Part shown: positions 1 to 5,009 of the stretch, one piece after another
Numbering within the stretch: position 1 is the first letter of the stretch
How the letters are laid out: the number at the start of each line of letters is the position of its first letter
NCBI GenBank assembly: GCA_021106755.1
Contig: JAIOTM010000178.1
Coordinates: forward strand, 1 to 9,431
Reading direction: 5' to 3'
DNA from: Candidatus Cloacimonadota bacterium
GTDB lineage: Bacteria > Cloacimonadota > Cloacimonadia > Cloacimonadales > JAIOQZ01
Length of the DNA: 9,431 bases
Notes under the pieces: generated by a model
Seen by the model: only the letters and a program-made list of their open reading frames with translations
What the model was told of the DNA's origin: nothing
The model's database searches: none
Made by a program: the position numbers and the translations under genes

Positions 1-804
1 GGCATGAGAAGCCAGATTGCCACGTTGAATCAAGGCGTTCGCAATGCACACGATGCTATCTCAATGATTCAGACCGCCGAAGGCGCGATGGCTGTAATTG
101 ATGAGAAGCTGATAAGGATGAAAGAGCTTGCCGAACAGGCAGCAACCGGTACCTATACAAACGCGCAAAGGCTAATTATCCATTCCGAGTTTGCTTCAAT
201 GGCTGCGGAAATCGACAGAATCGCTACGGCGACCGATTTCAACGGCGTAAAGCTACTCGATGGAAATGTCTCCATTGCGGGTAATAGCGGGTCCTGGAGT
301 GCAAACAATACCTGGACGGCAACAGAAGGTCTCTGGACAAACTCCAGTGGCTGGCAGGAAATTAATGGTTCTGCCGGAACTAGTGGAGATATAATTGGTG
401 GTATAAAAATTCACTTCGGTGAAGGCAACCAACGTTCCGAAGACTACTACTTCCTTCGCGTGGGAGACATGCGGACAAGTGCCCTCGGTGTAGGTGCTGC
501 TGATGTTGCTGTAAGCACTCAGCATGCCGCGCAGTTGGCACTGGAAAATATCAGCACGGCAATGTTACGTAAAGAAAATGCTCGGGCAGCACTCGGTACG
601 ATACAGAATCGTCTGGAAAACACCATCACGAATCTGGCCATACAAGCCGAAAACATTCAGGCAGCAGAATCGCGCATATCGGATATCGATGTCGCGTCAG
701 AAATGACCGAGTTTACTCGGAACCAAATTCTGACTCAAGCTGCAATAGGAATGTTAGCTCAAGCTAACTCGTTACCGCAGTTGGCTCTTAGACTTATTGG
801 TTAA
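1..804 (+). CDS. Flagellin, 5'-truncated by window edge (paralogue 1)
   Basis: This is the filament subunit of the bacterial flagellum, exported by the flagellar type III system and polymerised outside the cell. The frame is open from the first base. The methionine at base 4 aligns with internal Met54 of the downstream flagellin, so the true start lies outside the window and the full protein would be 319 aa. Seen: the D1 helical region (RNAHDAIS, MKELAEQAATGTYTN), a short variable centre rich in Trp, Ser and Asn, and the conserved C-terminal D0 helix with SRISDIDVA and MLAQANSLPQ. By hand alignment it differs from paralogue 2 at about 34 of 266 residues (about 87% identical) with no indels. 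Differences cluster in the variable centre, and synonymous codons differ widely, so the duplication is not recent. Being compact, it can have only a small surface domain. The identification is very safe; the separate role of each copy is unknown. Confidence 0.96.
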   Translation, partial: GMRSQIATLNQGVRNAHDAISMIQTAEGAMAVIDEKLIRMKELAEQAATGTYTNAQRLIIHSEFASMAAEIDRIATATDFNGVKLLDGNVSIAGNSGSWSANNTWTATEGLWTNSSGWQEINGSAGTSGDIIGGIKIHFGEGNQRSEDYYFLRVGDMRTSALGVGAADVAVSTQHAAQLALENISTAMLRKENARAALGTIQNRLENTITNLAIQAENIQAAESRISDIDVASEMTEFTRNQILTQAAIGMLAQANSLPQLALRLIG

Positions 805-824
805 AGCGGGGACTGACTTCCGCT
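805..824 (+). terminator. Weak hairpin just after the first flagellin stop
   Basis: Directly after the TAA, the arms 805-811 (AGCGGGG) and 818-824 (TTCCGCT) can pair as five Watson-Crick and two G-U pairs around a 6-nt loop. No real T-run follows, only a moderately T-rich stretch. It may slow transcription, allow partial read-through into the second flagellin, or protect the 3' end. It is not a convincing intrinsic terminator. Confidence 0.35.
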
Positions 825-885
825 ATTGATTGGTTTGGTTAACCTCGGCCTCCAAAAAGGAGCAGATTTGCCACTTCTCAGGCTG

Positions 886-905
886 TATAAGACAAGTGTC
901 TTATA
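886..905. promoter_or_regulatory. 20-bp perfect dyad upstream of second flagellin (possible operator)
   Basis: The arms 886-894 (TATAAGACA) and 897-905 (TGTCTTATA) are exact reverse complements separated by only AG. A 2-nt gap is too short for a comfortable RNA loop, so the symmetry suits a dimeric DNA-binding protein better than a terminator. It lies about 45 bp before the flagellin start, where a regulator could act. I found no convincing sigma-28 (TAAA / GCCGATAA) or sigma-54 (TGGCAC / TTGCA) promoter in this spacer, so the promoter itself is not located. Confidence 0.45.
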
Positions 906-933
906 TTAGCAAGGAAGCCATAAACCCAATCAT

Positions 934-941
934 GGAGGAGG
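934..941 (+). promoter_or_regulatory. Strong ribosome binding site of second flagellin
   Basis: GGAGGAGG lies 7 nt before the ATG at 949. It is a near-ideal Shine-Dalgarno sequence, as expected for a very abundant protein. It fixes the start and shows that this genome uses canonical ribosome sites, which makes their absence upstream of 2626 and of mutS more notable. Confidence 0.9.
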
Positions 942-948
942 AATCAAC

Positions 949-1908
949 ATGTCACTCGTAATCAACCATAATATGATGGCGATGAATACAGCAAGGAACC
1001 TAAGCATAAGTTATGCTCGATTAGGTCAATCTGTAATGCGCCTGTCAACTGGTCTGAGAATCAACTCCGCGGCGGACGATGCAGCGGGTTTGGCGATTCG
1101 TGAAGAAATGAGAGCAGATGTAGCTACTCTCAACCAGGGAATTCGTAACGCACATGACGCAATCTCATTAATTCAGACGGCAGAAGGAGCGATGGCCGTT
1201 ATCGATGAAAAACTCATTCGTATGAAAGAGTTAGCCGAACAGGCAGCAACCGGTACATATACTAATGCGCAACGCCTTATTATACACTCCGAGTTTTCAG
1301 CCATGGCTGCAGAAATCGATCGTATCGCAACCGCTACCGACTTCAATGGAGTAAAACTTCTCGATGGCAATGTTTCCATTGCCGGACAAAGTGGTGCATG
1401 GAATTCAAGCAATACATGGACCGCAAGTCAGGGTCTCTGGACAAACTCCAGTGGCTGGCAGGAAACTGACGGAGCCGCAGCAACAAACGGAGATATCCTT
1501 GGTGGTATCAAAGTTCACTTCGGTTCTGGAAACGCCCGCGCAGAAGACTACTACTTCATTCGGACTGGAGACATGAGAACCAGCGCCCTCGGCGTTGGTG
1601 CGTCTGATGTCGCTGTAAGTACTCAGCATGCTGCTCAGGTAGCATTAGAGAGTATCACCACGGCAATGCTCCGTAAGGAAAATGCCCGTGCCGCTCTCGG
1701 TGCAATGCAGAATCGTCTTGAAAACACGATTACCAACCTGGCAATTCAAGCTGAGAACATACAGGCAGCCGAATCACGTATTTCTGATATCGATGTAGCT
1801 CTCGAAATGACAGAGTTTACCCGTAATCAGATACTGACTCAAGCTGCTGTTGGAATGCTGGCTCAAGCGAACTCGCTACCGCAGTTGGCTCTCCGTTTAA
1901 TCGGTTAA
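949..1908 (+). CDS. Flagellin, complete (paralogue 2)
   Basis: Filament protein of 319 aa. The N-terminal D0/D1 signature is textbook (SLVINHNMMAMNTARN, then LSTGLRINSAADDAAGLAI at about residues 32-50). The middle, about residues 141-205, is short and variable. The C-terminal D1/D0 part carries SRISDIDVA (about 276-284) and MLAQANSLPQLALRLIG at the end. The size is well under the roughly 500 aa of enterobacterial FliC, so an elaborate outer domain is absent. The centre holds four tryptophans (W151, W157, W164, W170) amid Asn, Ser and Thr, which is unusual for flagellin. The start is fixed by a strong ribosome site 7 nt upstream. The gene follows its paralogue by 144 bp in the same direction and may be transcribed separately or by read-through. 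I leave the symbol blank because fliC, flaA and flaB cannot be told apart here. Confidence 0.98.
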   Translation: MSLVINHNMMAMNTARNLSISYARLGQSVMRLSTGLRINSAADDAAGLAIREEMRADVATLNQGIRNAHDAISLIQTAEGAMAVIDEKLIRMKELAEQAATGTYTNAQRLIIHSEFSAMAAEIDRIATATDFNGVKLLDGNVSIAGQSGAWNSSNTWTASQGLWTNSSGWQETDGAAATNGDILGGIKVHFGSGNARAEDYYFIRTGDMRTSALGVGASDVAVSTQHAAQVALESITTAMLRKENARAALGAMQNRLENTITNLAIQAENIQAAESRISDIDVALEMTEFTRNQILTQAAVGMLAQANSLPQLALRLIG

Positions 1909-2187
1909 TTCGGTTAACGGAAAAGGCTGTTTCTACTTCTTAATGGAGTAGTTATAGCAGCTATGTTCATCGTCGGATTATTAATGTCACAAATAAACCC
2001 GGTTGTAGCTCACCAGATACAGCCACAAACAAAAACTAAACTTCTCAGGTAAAACCGTAAGAATCAACAGAAGGCACTCGCACAGCAAACGACTCTGGAA
2101 AGCTTGCACACCACAGTTCAAGTTTATCCTGTAAAATGGATTATCTGGATCGTTGCGGGAATACCTCGTAATCAGCAAAACCACACA

Positions 2188-2216
2188 AGTACAGCCCGGA
2201 TTCGTCCGGCTGTATT
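2188..2216 (+). ncRNA. Stable hairpin with UUCG loop
   Basis: The left arm 2188-2200 pairs with the right arm 2205-2216 around the loop TTCG (2201-2204): the core TACAGCCCGGA faces TCCGGCTGTA with one bulged C, and an outer A-U and G-U pair extend it. UUCG is one of the most stable RNA tetraloops, although its usual C-G closing pair is replaced here by A-U. No T-run follows, so it is not a terminator. It is the first of several stems leading to the terminator at 2391-2428. Whether it belongs to a defined RNA class is unknown to me. Confidence 0.45.
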
Positions 2217-2251
2217 CTACGAGTTGACTCTGACCGGTCTCTACCGGGAAA

Positions 2252-2392
2252 ATGTACATTGGCAAAATCTGCTGTGGCAATGTCTCCGAGAAATCGGATG
2301 GCATTGGGAGTGCTAGGCTAACCGAACCAGACGGGCGTGGGACGCTACGTCCGTCGATTTTATACATCACATTGCGAAACGTAAATTCATAG
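2252..2392 (+). CDS. Short open frame ending at the terminator (46 aa, doubtful)
   Basis: ATG at 2252 opens 46 codons to the TAG at 2390-2392, which abuts the terminator stem. The product starts MYIGKICCGNV and ends LRNVNS. It has a Cys-Cys pair, no hydrophobic segment and no family I recognise. The ribosome site is poor (only CGGGAAA before the ATG). In favour: its stop sits exactly where transcription should end. Against: short length, no detectable motif, and overlap with strong potential RNA stems that could explain conservation on their own. It could also be the tail of the decayed gene upstream, in another frame. Confidence 0.2.
   Translation: MYIGKICCGNVSEKSDGIGSARLTEPDGRGTLRPSILYITLRNVNS
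2278..2306 (+). ncRNA. Two-part hairpin with GAAA tetraloop
   Basis: The inner stem TCCGA (2285-2289) pairs with TCGGA (2294-2298) around GAAA, a GNRA-type tetraloop typical of structured RNAs and of loop-receptor contacts. After a small internal loop, the outer stem CAATG (2278-2282) pairs with CATTG (2302-2306). A further possible stem, GACGG (2330-2334) with CCGTC (2351-2355), follows. I could match the set to no known family such as RNase P RNA, tmRNA, SRP RNA or a common riboswitch. Confidence 0.4.
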
Positions 2393-2428
2393 CTACAGGA
2401 TTGTATTATTCAGTCCTGTAGCTTTTTT
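2391..2428 (+). terminator. Intrinsic (rho-independent) terminator
   Basis: The arms 2391-2400 (AGCTACAGGA) and 2414-2423 (TCCTGTAGCT) form a perfect 10-bp stem with a 13-nt loop. The stem runs straight into a T-run that ends at 2428. This is a convincing + strand terminator. It ends transcription of whatever precedes it: the flagellin message with a roughly 480-nt 3' tail, or an independent RNA within 1909-2390. On the other strand the stem is followed by no T-run, so it should act one way only. Confidence 0.85.
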
Positions 2429-2477
2429 ACAAATGTCAAACCGCTATCATAAAAAATCTATTACCTCCTCTGAAATG

Positions 2478-2507
2478 TTTCGACTCGAAAGGAACATCGA
2501 GTCGAAA
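2478..2507. repeat. Perfect 11-bp inverted repeat (palindromic element A)
   Basis: The arms 2478-2488 (TTTCGACTCGA) and 2497-2507 (TCGAGTCGAAA) are exact reverse complements around the 8-nt loop AAGGAACA. No T-run follows on either strand, so a terminator role is unlikely. A smaller dyad, ACAGC/GCTGT, follows at 2508-2524. The core CGAGTCG and an AAGGA loop recur in element B 60 bp on, pointing to an intergenic palindrome family of the REP type or a protein-binding site. Confidence 0.6.
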
Positions 2508-2537
2508 ACAGCCATAATTGCTGTAGGTTAGCATTGG

Positions 2538-2571
2538 TTCGAGTCGTAAGGACGAAGGACGACAACTCGAA
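2538..2571. repeat. Related inverted repeat with tandem AAGGACG (palindromic element B)
   Basis: TTCGAGT (2538-2544) is the exact complement of ACTCGAA (2565-2571). Alternatively TTCGA plus GTCGT can pair with ACGAC plus TCGAA, leaving a 3-nt bulge. The loop carries two tandem copies of AAGGACG (2548-2561). The stem core TCGAGTCG also occurs in the right arm of element A (2497-2504), and AAGGA is in both loops, so A and B look like members of one repeat family. Confidence 0.5.
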
Positions 2572-2590
2572 TAATCCATCATCTTTTTTC

Positions 2591-2619
2591 TTGCTTTAAA
2601 TTCAGCTTCCAATTATAAA
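2591..2619 (+). promoter_or_regulatory. Sigma-70-type promoter, possibly for a leaderless message
   Basis: TTGCTT (2591-2596) and TATAAA (2614-2619) are separated by 17 bp, the ideal spacing, and resemble TTGACA/TATAAT. Transcription would be expected to start about 6-7 nt after the -10 box, which is the ATG at 2626 itself. No Shine-Dalgarno sequence precedes that ATG. Both facts fit a leaderless mRNA for the cysteine-rich protein. Confidence 0.5.
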
Positions 2620-2625
2620 AGCATT

Positions 2626-3129
2626 ATGAATATTTGTGCCGAATGCCATAAAAAAAATCGGGGCTGTTGCCAGCTTATTGCTGGAAATACAGATAGTATG
2701 CACGGTCTGTCTCAGTATGAGATTGACCGTATAAGCAGCACTATGAAGCTGAATGAATCTGACTTCATCTGCCACGATACAGTTAAACCGGAAGTGATGA
2801 ATGGCTTTCGGAAGCTTGATTCTCTCTTCGATAAGCTTATTCCGCAACGAGAACGTGCCAGACTCAAAATAATTGATAATGCCTGTGTCTTTCTCAAGCC
2901 AGATGGATGTAGTTTGCCGATGGAAGCACGACCTTATTACTGCCGATTATATCCATTCTGGTTTAATCGGGATAGTCACCTGATTGTTATCCGCTCAAGG
3001 TTCTGTCTTGCTCAGGAGCAATCACTATCGGTTGTCAGCCTGTTAGAAGCAATCGGAACAACTGAAGCGGAGCTATTGACACTTTATAGAGAGCTACAGC
3101 ACGCCGCCGGGAACCCGAAGGAAAGTTGA
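2626..3129 (+). CDS. YkgJ-like cysteine-rich metal-binding protein
   Basis: 167-aa protein of the putative zinc- or iron-chelating YkgJ/CxxCxxCC type. Visible ligand candidates are C4, C7 and the pair C14-C15 near the start, then C87, C95, C106 and C127. The stretch around C106 (ARPYYCRLYPFW) matches the family's usual RPxxCRxYPF segment. C49 is additional. No signal peptide or membrane segment is seen, so it should be cytoplasmic. The biochemical role of the family is poorly known. FliB-type flagellin lysine methylases carry a related cysteine motif but are much longer, so this is not FliB itself. The start is supported by the position of the first Cys pair and the promoter just upstream. 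Its stop codon overlaps the start of the glycosyltransferase gene, which implies coupled expression. A role in flagellin or glycan modification is inferred from position only. Confidence 0.85.
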   Translation: MNICAECHKKNRGCCQLIAGNTDSMHGLSQYEIDRISSTMKLNESDFICHDTVKPEVMNGFRKLDSLFDKLIPQRERARLKIIDNACVFLKPDGCSLPMEARPYYCRLYPFWFNRDSHLIVIRSRFCLAQEQSLSVVSLLEAIGTTEAELLTLYRELQHAAGNPKES

Positions 3130-4028
3130 TGCGACCTGAAATCAGCGTTATTATGGCAGTTTATAATCGGGAGAAGTATCTGCGTCAGGCGATAGCTTCC
3201 GTTCTCGCCCAGAGTTACGATAACTGGGAATTAATCATTATAGATGATGGCTCTACCGATAAATCTATGGAAATTGCCAGTTCATTCGCGGACTCAAGGA
3301 TTAGAATATACAACAGACCACATAAAGGTTGCTGGCACACAAAGAATTATGGAATTTCGATATCTCGGGGTAAATGGATATTGTTTCTTGATTCGGATGA
3401 TTTTCTAAGCAAAGACTATATCAAGTTGGGAATGGAAGCGATTACAACATTTCTGGGACATGAATACTATTATCCGGGAAAATTCAAGATTGTTCAGGAA
3501 GACGGTAGCCTTACAGACCGTATCTGGCGTTACAGGGAAATACCGTTTGAGAAAAGAGAGCTTCTGATTCACTATTTCATGAACGAAATGGTGAACGCTA
3601 TCCCGCATCCCGGCTCTTTTATCAAGCGCGAGGTTTTCTTTGATTATGGAGCTTTCGATGGTTCGTTATTCAATTTCGGAGATATGGCATATACTGTCCA
3701 GAATGGCATGATGATTGACTATAAATATCTACAACGCTTAGAAGGTTATTACAATCGCCAGCATTCTTCCCAGACAAATAAAAATTTTGGTGAAAAAGCA
3801 AAAGTTATTGCCCGGCTAATGCAATGGGTAGTGGAGAATTACCCTCCAAAGTTATATATCAGAGGTTTCACTGCAATTTCTAACAAGAAAGAAAAAAATA
3901 TTGAATTACACAGATTTCTGATTCGCAGGTTTACTCAATTGGCAGAAAACGCGGGAGAACATGGAAAACCTTTCGTTGATTCAGCAAGAATACATTACAA
4001 CTTACTAAAAAATATCAGAGGGGTTTAG
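3129..4028 (+). CDS. Family 2 glycosyltransferase (GT-A fold)
   Basis: 299-aa enzyme that should transfer a sugar from a nucleotide-sugar donor to an unidentified acceptor. The N-terminal half is a classic GT2 domain: ISVIMAVYNREKYL at about 5-18, IIIDDGSTDKS at about 36-46 (nucleotide binding) and FLDSDDFL at about 86-93, whose DSD (88-90) is the metal-binding DXD motif. A later FGDMAY segment may hold the catalytic acid/base. No membrane helix is obvious, so it is cytosolic or peripheral. I chose ATG 3129 over an in-frame TTG at 3126: the upstream TGA (3127-3129) overlaps it as TGATG, and AAGGA at 3118-3122 is well placed. Close coupling with the YkgJ-like gene and nearness to flagellin suggest flagellin glycosylation; O-antigen or capsule synthesis is equally possible. 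Confidence 0.93.
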   Translation: MRPEISVIMAVYNREKYLRQAIASVLAQSYDNWELIIIDDGSTDKSMEIASSFADSRIRIYNRPHKGCWHTKNYGISISRGKWILFLDSDDFLSKDYIKLGMEAITTFLGHEYYYPGKFKIVQEDGSLTDRIWRYREIPFEKRELLIHYFMNEMVNAIPHPGSFIKREVFFDYGAFDGSLFNFGDMAYTVQNGMMIDYKYLQRLEGYYNRQHSSQTNKNFGEKAKVIARLMQWVVENYPPKLYIRGFTAISNKKEKNIELHRFLIRRFTQLAENAGEHGKPFVDSARIHYNLLKNIRGV

Positions 4029-4083
4029 CAACGAACACCTTTTTTCCGAATAGTTGTCCAACATCCTTACGATTCGAAGATTC

Positions 4084-4944
4084 TTATTCCAGCAAACCAG
4101 CTGATTCCATGTATTCCGCCAGCGAGTGTTGCCATGGTTGTATCTCTGCCTTTGTAAAATTCTTATATTTTGCGGTATTCATAGAGCTGTTTGTAGGTCT
4201 GGGAGTAGAATCATCGTAAGCTGCTACGGAGATTGGTCTAACTACCGCAACCTTCTTACCGGATTGTTGTAAAAGTCTGGCAATTTCTTTCGTAAATTCA
4301 AACCGCGAACAAACTCCGTCATTAGCAAAATGGAAAATCCCGCTTGCTTCCCGCTGGATAAGATTATGTGTGGCAAGTGCCGCGTCCATGGTCCATGTAG
4401 TTTTACTGAACTGGTCGGCAACTACATTCACCTCTTCCCGCTTTAAAAGGTACCTGCTTATGGTGGAGACAAAATTATGTCCGTTTTCCCCATACATCAA
4501 GGAAACGCGAATAATCAGGGCGTCCTCGCTTTCCTGCTTCACTAACTTCTCACCCTCTAATTTCGAGGAACCGTATCGGTTTACCGGAAGAGTCTCATCA
4601 TACTCTGTGTAATTGCCGGATTTCCGTCCCGGAAAGACATAATCGGTGGAAAAATGCACTAGCTTTATCCCCAGCTTTTTACAAATATCTGCCAGATTAC
4701 GGGGTCCTTCCGCGTTAGTAAGAAACGCGGTTTCTGAATCGAATTCCGCATTTGCAACATCTGTAAAAGCGGCGGAATTAATAACAATTTCCGGTCTCAC
4801 TTTCGCGATTCGCTCATAGCATTCCAGATAATTGCCAATCTCCATTTCATTATGAGAAAAGGCAACATGGTCTTCGAACCTGGGATGTATTCTCAGGGCA
4901 TACGCAAGCATTCCGTTTTTACCTGTTATTAAATATTTGGGCAT
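4084..4944 (-). CDS. RmlD-type dTDP-4-dehydrorhamnose reductase family protein
   Basis: 286-aa extended short-chain dehydrogenase of the RmlD substrate-binding family. In the dTDP-L-rhamnose pathway the enzyme reduces dTDP-4-keto-L-rhamnose with NAD(P)H. Seen: Rossmann motif GKNGMLA (8-14), the segment SAAFTDVANAE (about 57-67), STDYVF (99-104) and the catalytic pair Y124-K128 in YGSSKLEGE. RPTNSSMN near the end matches the family's RPxNSxL. A TTG 8 codons upstream is in frame, but the ATG at 4942-4944 is preferred because GGAGG lies 3 nt before it. No rmlA, rmlB or rmlC is in view, so the exact sugar is uncertain; S-adenosylmethionine synthetase beta-like or other sugar reductases share this fold. 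It lies 65 bp after mutS on the same strand and converges on the glycosyltransferase, to which it could supply donor sugar (inferred). Confidence 0.85.
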   Translation of the reverse strand: MPKYLITGKNGMLAYALRIHPRFEDHVAFSHNEMEIGNYLECYERIAKVRPEIVINSAAFTDVANAEFDSETAFLTNAEGPRNLADICKKLGIKLVHFSTDYVFPGRKSGNYTEYDETLPVNRYGSSKLEGEKLVKQESEDALIIRVSLMYGENGHNFVSTISRYLLKREEVNVVADQFSKTTWTMDAALATHNLIQREASGIFHFANDGVCSRFEFTKEIARLLQQSGKKVAVVRPISVAAYDDSTPRPTNSSMNTAKYKNFTKAEIQPWQHSLAEYMESAGLLE

Positions 4945-5009
4945 ATTCCTCCAAACAATCCCGTACAAGAGGTGGAAGCCAGTTTATGACTGGCAGTGGA
5001 TTACTCTTT
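4945..5009 (-). other. mutS-rmlD spacer with a 6-bp hairpin
   Basis: The arms 4978-4983 (GCCAGT) and 4989-4994 (ACTGGC) pair around a 5-nt loop. On the - strand, the direction of transcription, no T-run follows, so read-through from mutS into the reductase gene is expected. The 10-mer CCAGTTTATG occurs here (4979-4988) and again in the mutS 3' end (5018-5027), a small direct repeat of unclear meaning. Confidence 0.4.

Larger units (their letters stand above)
1918..2316 (+). pseudogene. Possible relic of a small exported protein, interrupted by TAA
   Basis: One frame is open from 1918 to the TAG at 2314-2316 except for a single TAA at 2050-2052. Its beginning reads like an export signal: basic residues (RKR), then a long hydrophobic run (LFLLLNGVVIAAMFIVGLLM) and a small-residue site near VVA. 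No ATG, GTG or TTG precedes the hydrophobic run; only a CTG at 1927 sits where a start would be expected. The first ATG (1963) lies in mid-run and gives just 29 codons. A lost start plus a premature stop fits a decaying gene. The part after the stop (87 sense codons, several Trp) resembles nothing I know. Chance openness, a 29-aa small membrane peptide and stop-codon readthrough remain possible. Confidence 0.28.
1909..2625. other. 717-bp stretch without a clear gene
   Basis: No recognised protein gene lies between the second flagellin and the YkgJ-like gene. In order it holds: a hydrophobic signal-peptide-like frame interrupted by TAA (1918-2316), several stable potential RNA hairpins (2188-2355), a short open frame (2252-2392), an intrinsic terminator (2391-2428), two related palindromes (2478-2507 and 2538-2571) and a likely promoter (2591-2619). 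The terminator points along the + strand, so the first 500 bp is probably transcribed, either as a long flagellin 3' tail or as a separate RNA. The parts are listed separately. Confidence 0.7.

Noticed and set aside
34..40. MutS wedge motif with Phe-Phe-Glu instead of Phe-Tyr-Glu (protein residues 36-38) as a sign of altered function
   Set aside because: The essential Phe and Glu are kept, the middle position is aromatic as usual, and the ATPase motifs are intact, so it is ordinary family variation. Coordinates given are protein residues.
253..525. - strand open frame inside the first flagellin (with a similar one at 1405-1629 in the second)
   Set aside because: The frames arise from the flagellin codons read backwards in both paralogues; their similarity reflects flagellin homology, not a conserved antisense gene.
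1909..2326. 8-bp long-range complement TTCGGTTA (1909-1916) with TAACCGAA (2319-2326), as if closing a large RNA domain
   Set aside because: An 8-bp match over about 400 nt is close to chance expectation, and no flanking bases extend it.
1987..2370. 127-codon open frame on the - strand opposite the gene-poor region
   Set aside because: It has no ribosome site before its ATG, no recognisable motif and an irregular Cys/Leu-rich composition. It would run against the + strand terminator and flagellin transcription. It looks like a chance complement of the + strand frame.
2429..2475. Perfect AGGAGGT-type ribosome site on the - strand near 2463-2469, with an ATG downstream
   Set aside because: The ATG opens only four codons (M-I-A-V-stop) and nothing gene-like follows on that strand, so it is probably fortuitous.
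2478..2571. CRISPR array or terminator explanation for the two palindromes
   Set aside because: Only two imperfectly matching units with different loops exist, there is no regular spacer set, and no T-run follows either stem.
4029..4083. Bidirectional terminator expected between the convergent glycosyltransferase and reductase genes
   Set aside because: Only a 4-bp GTTG/CAAC dyad and a T-run without a stem before it are visible; no convincing hairpin plus T-tract.
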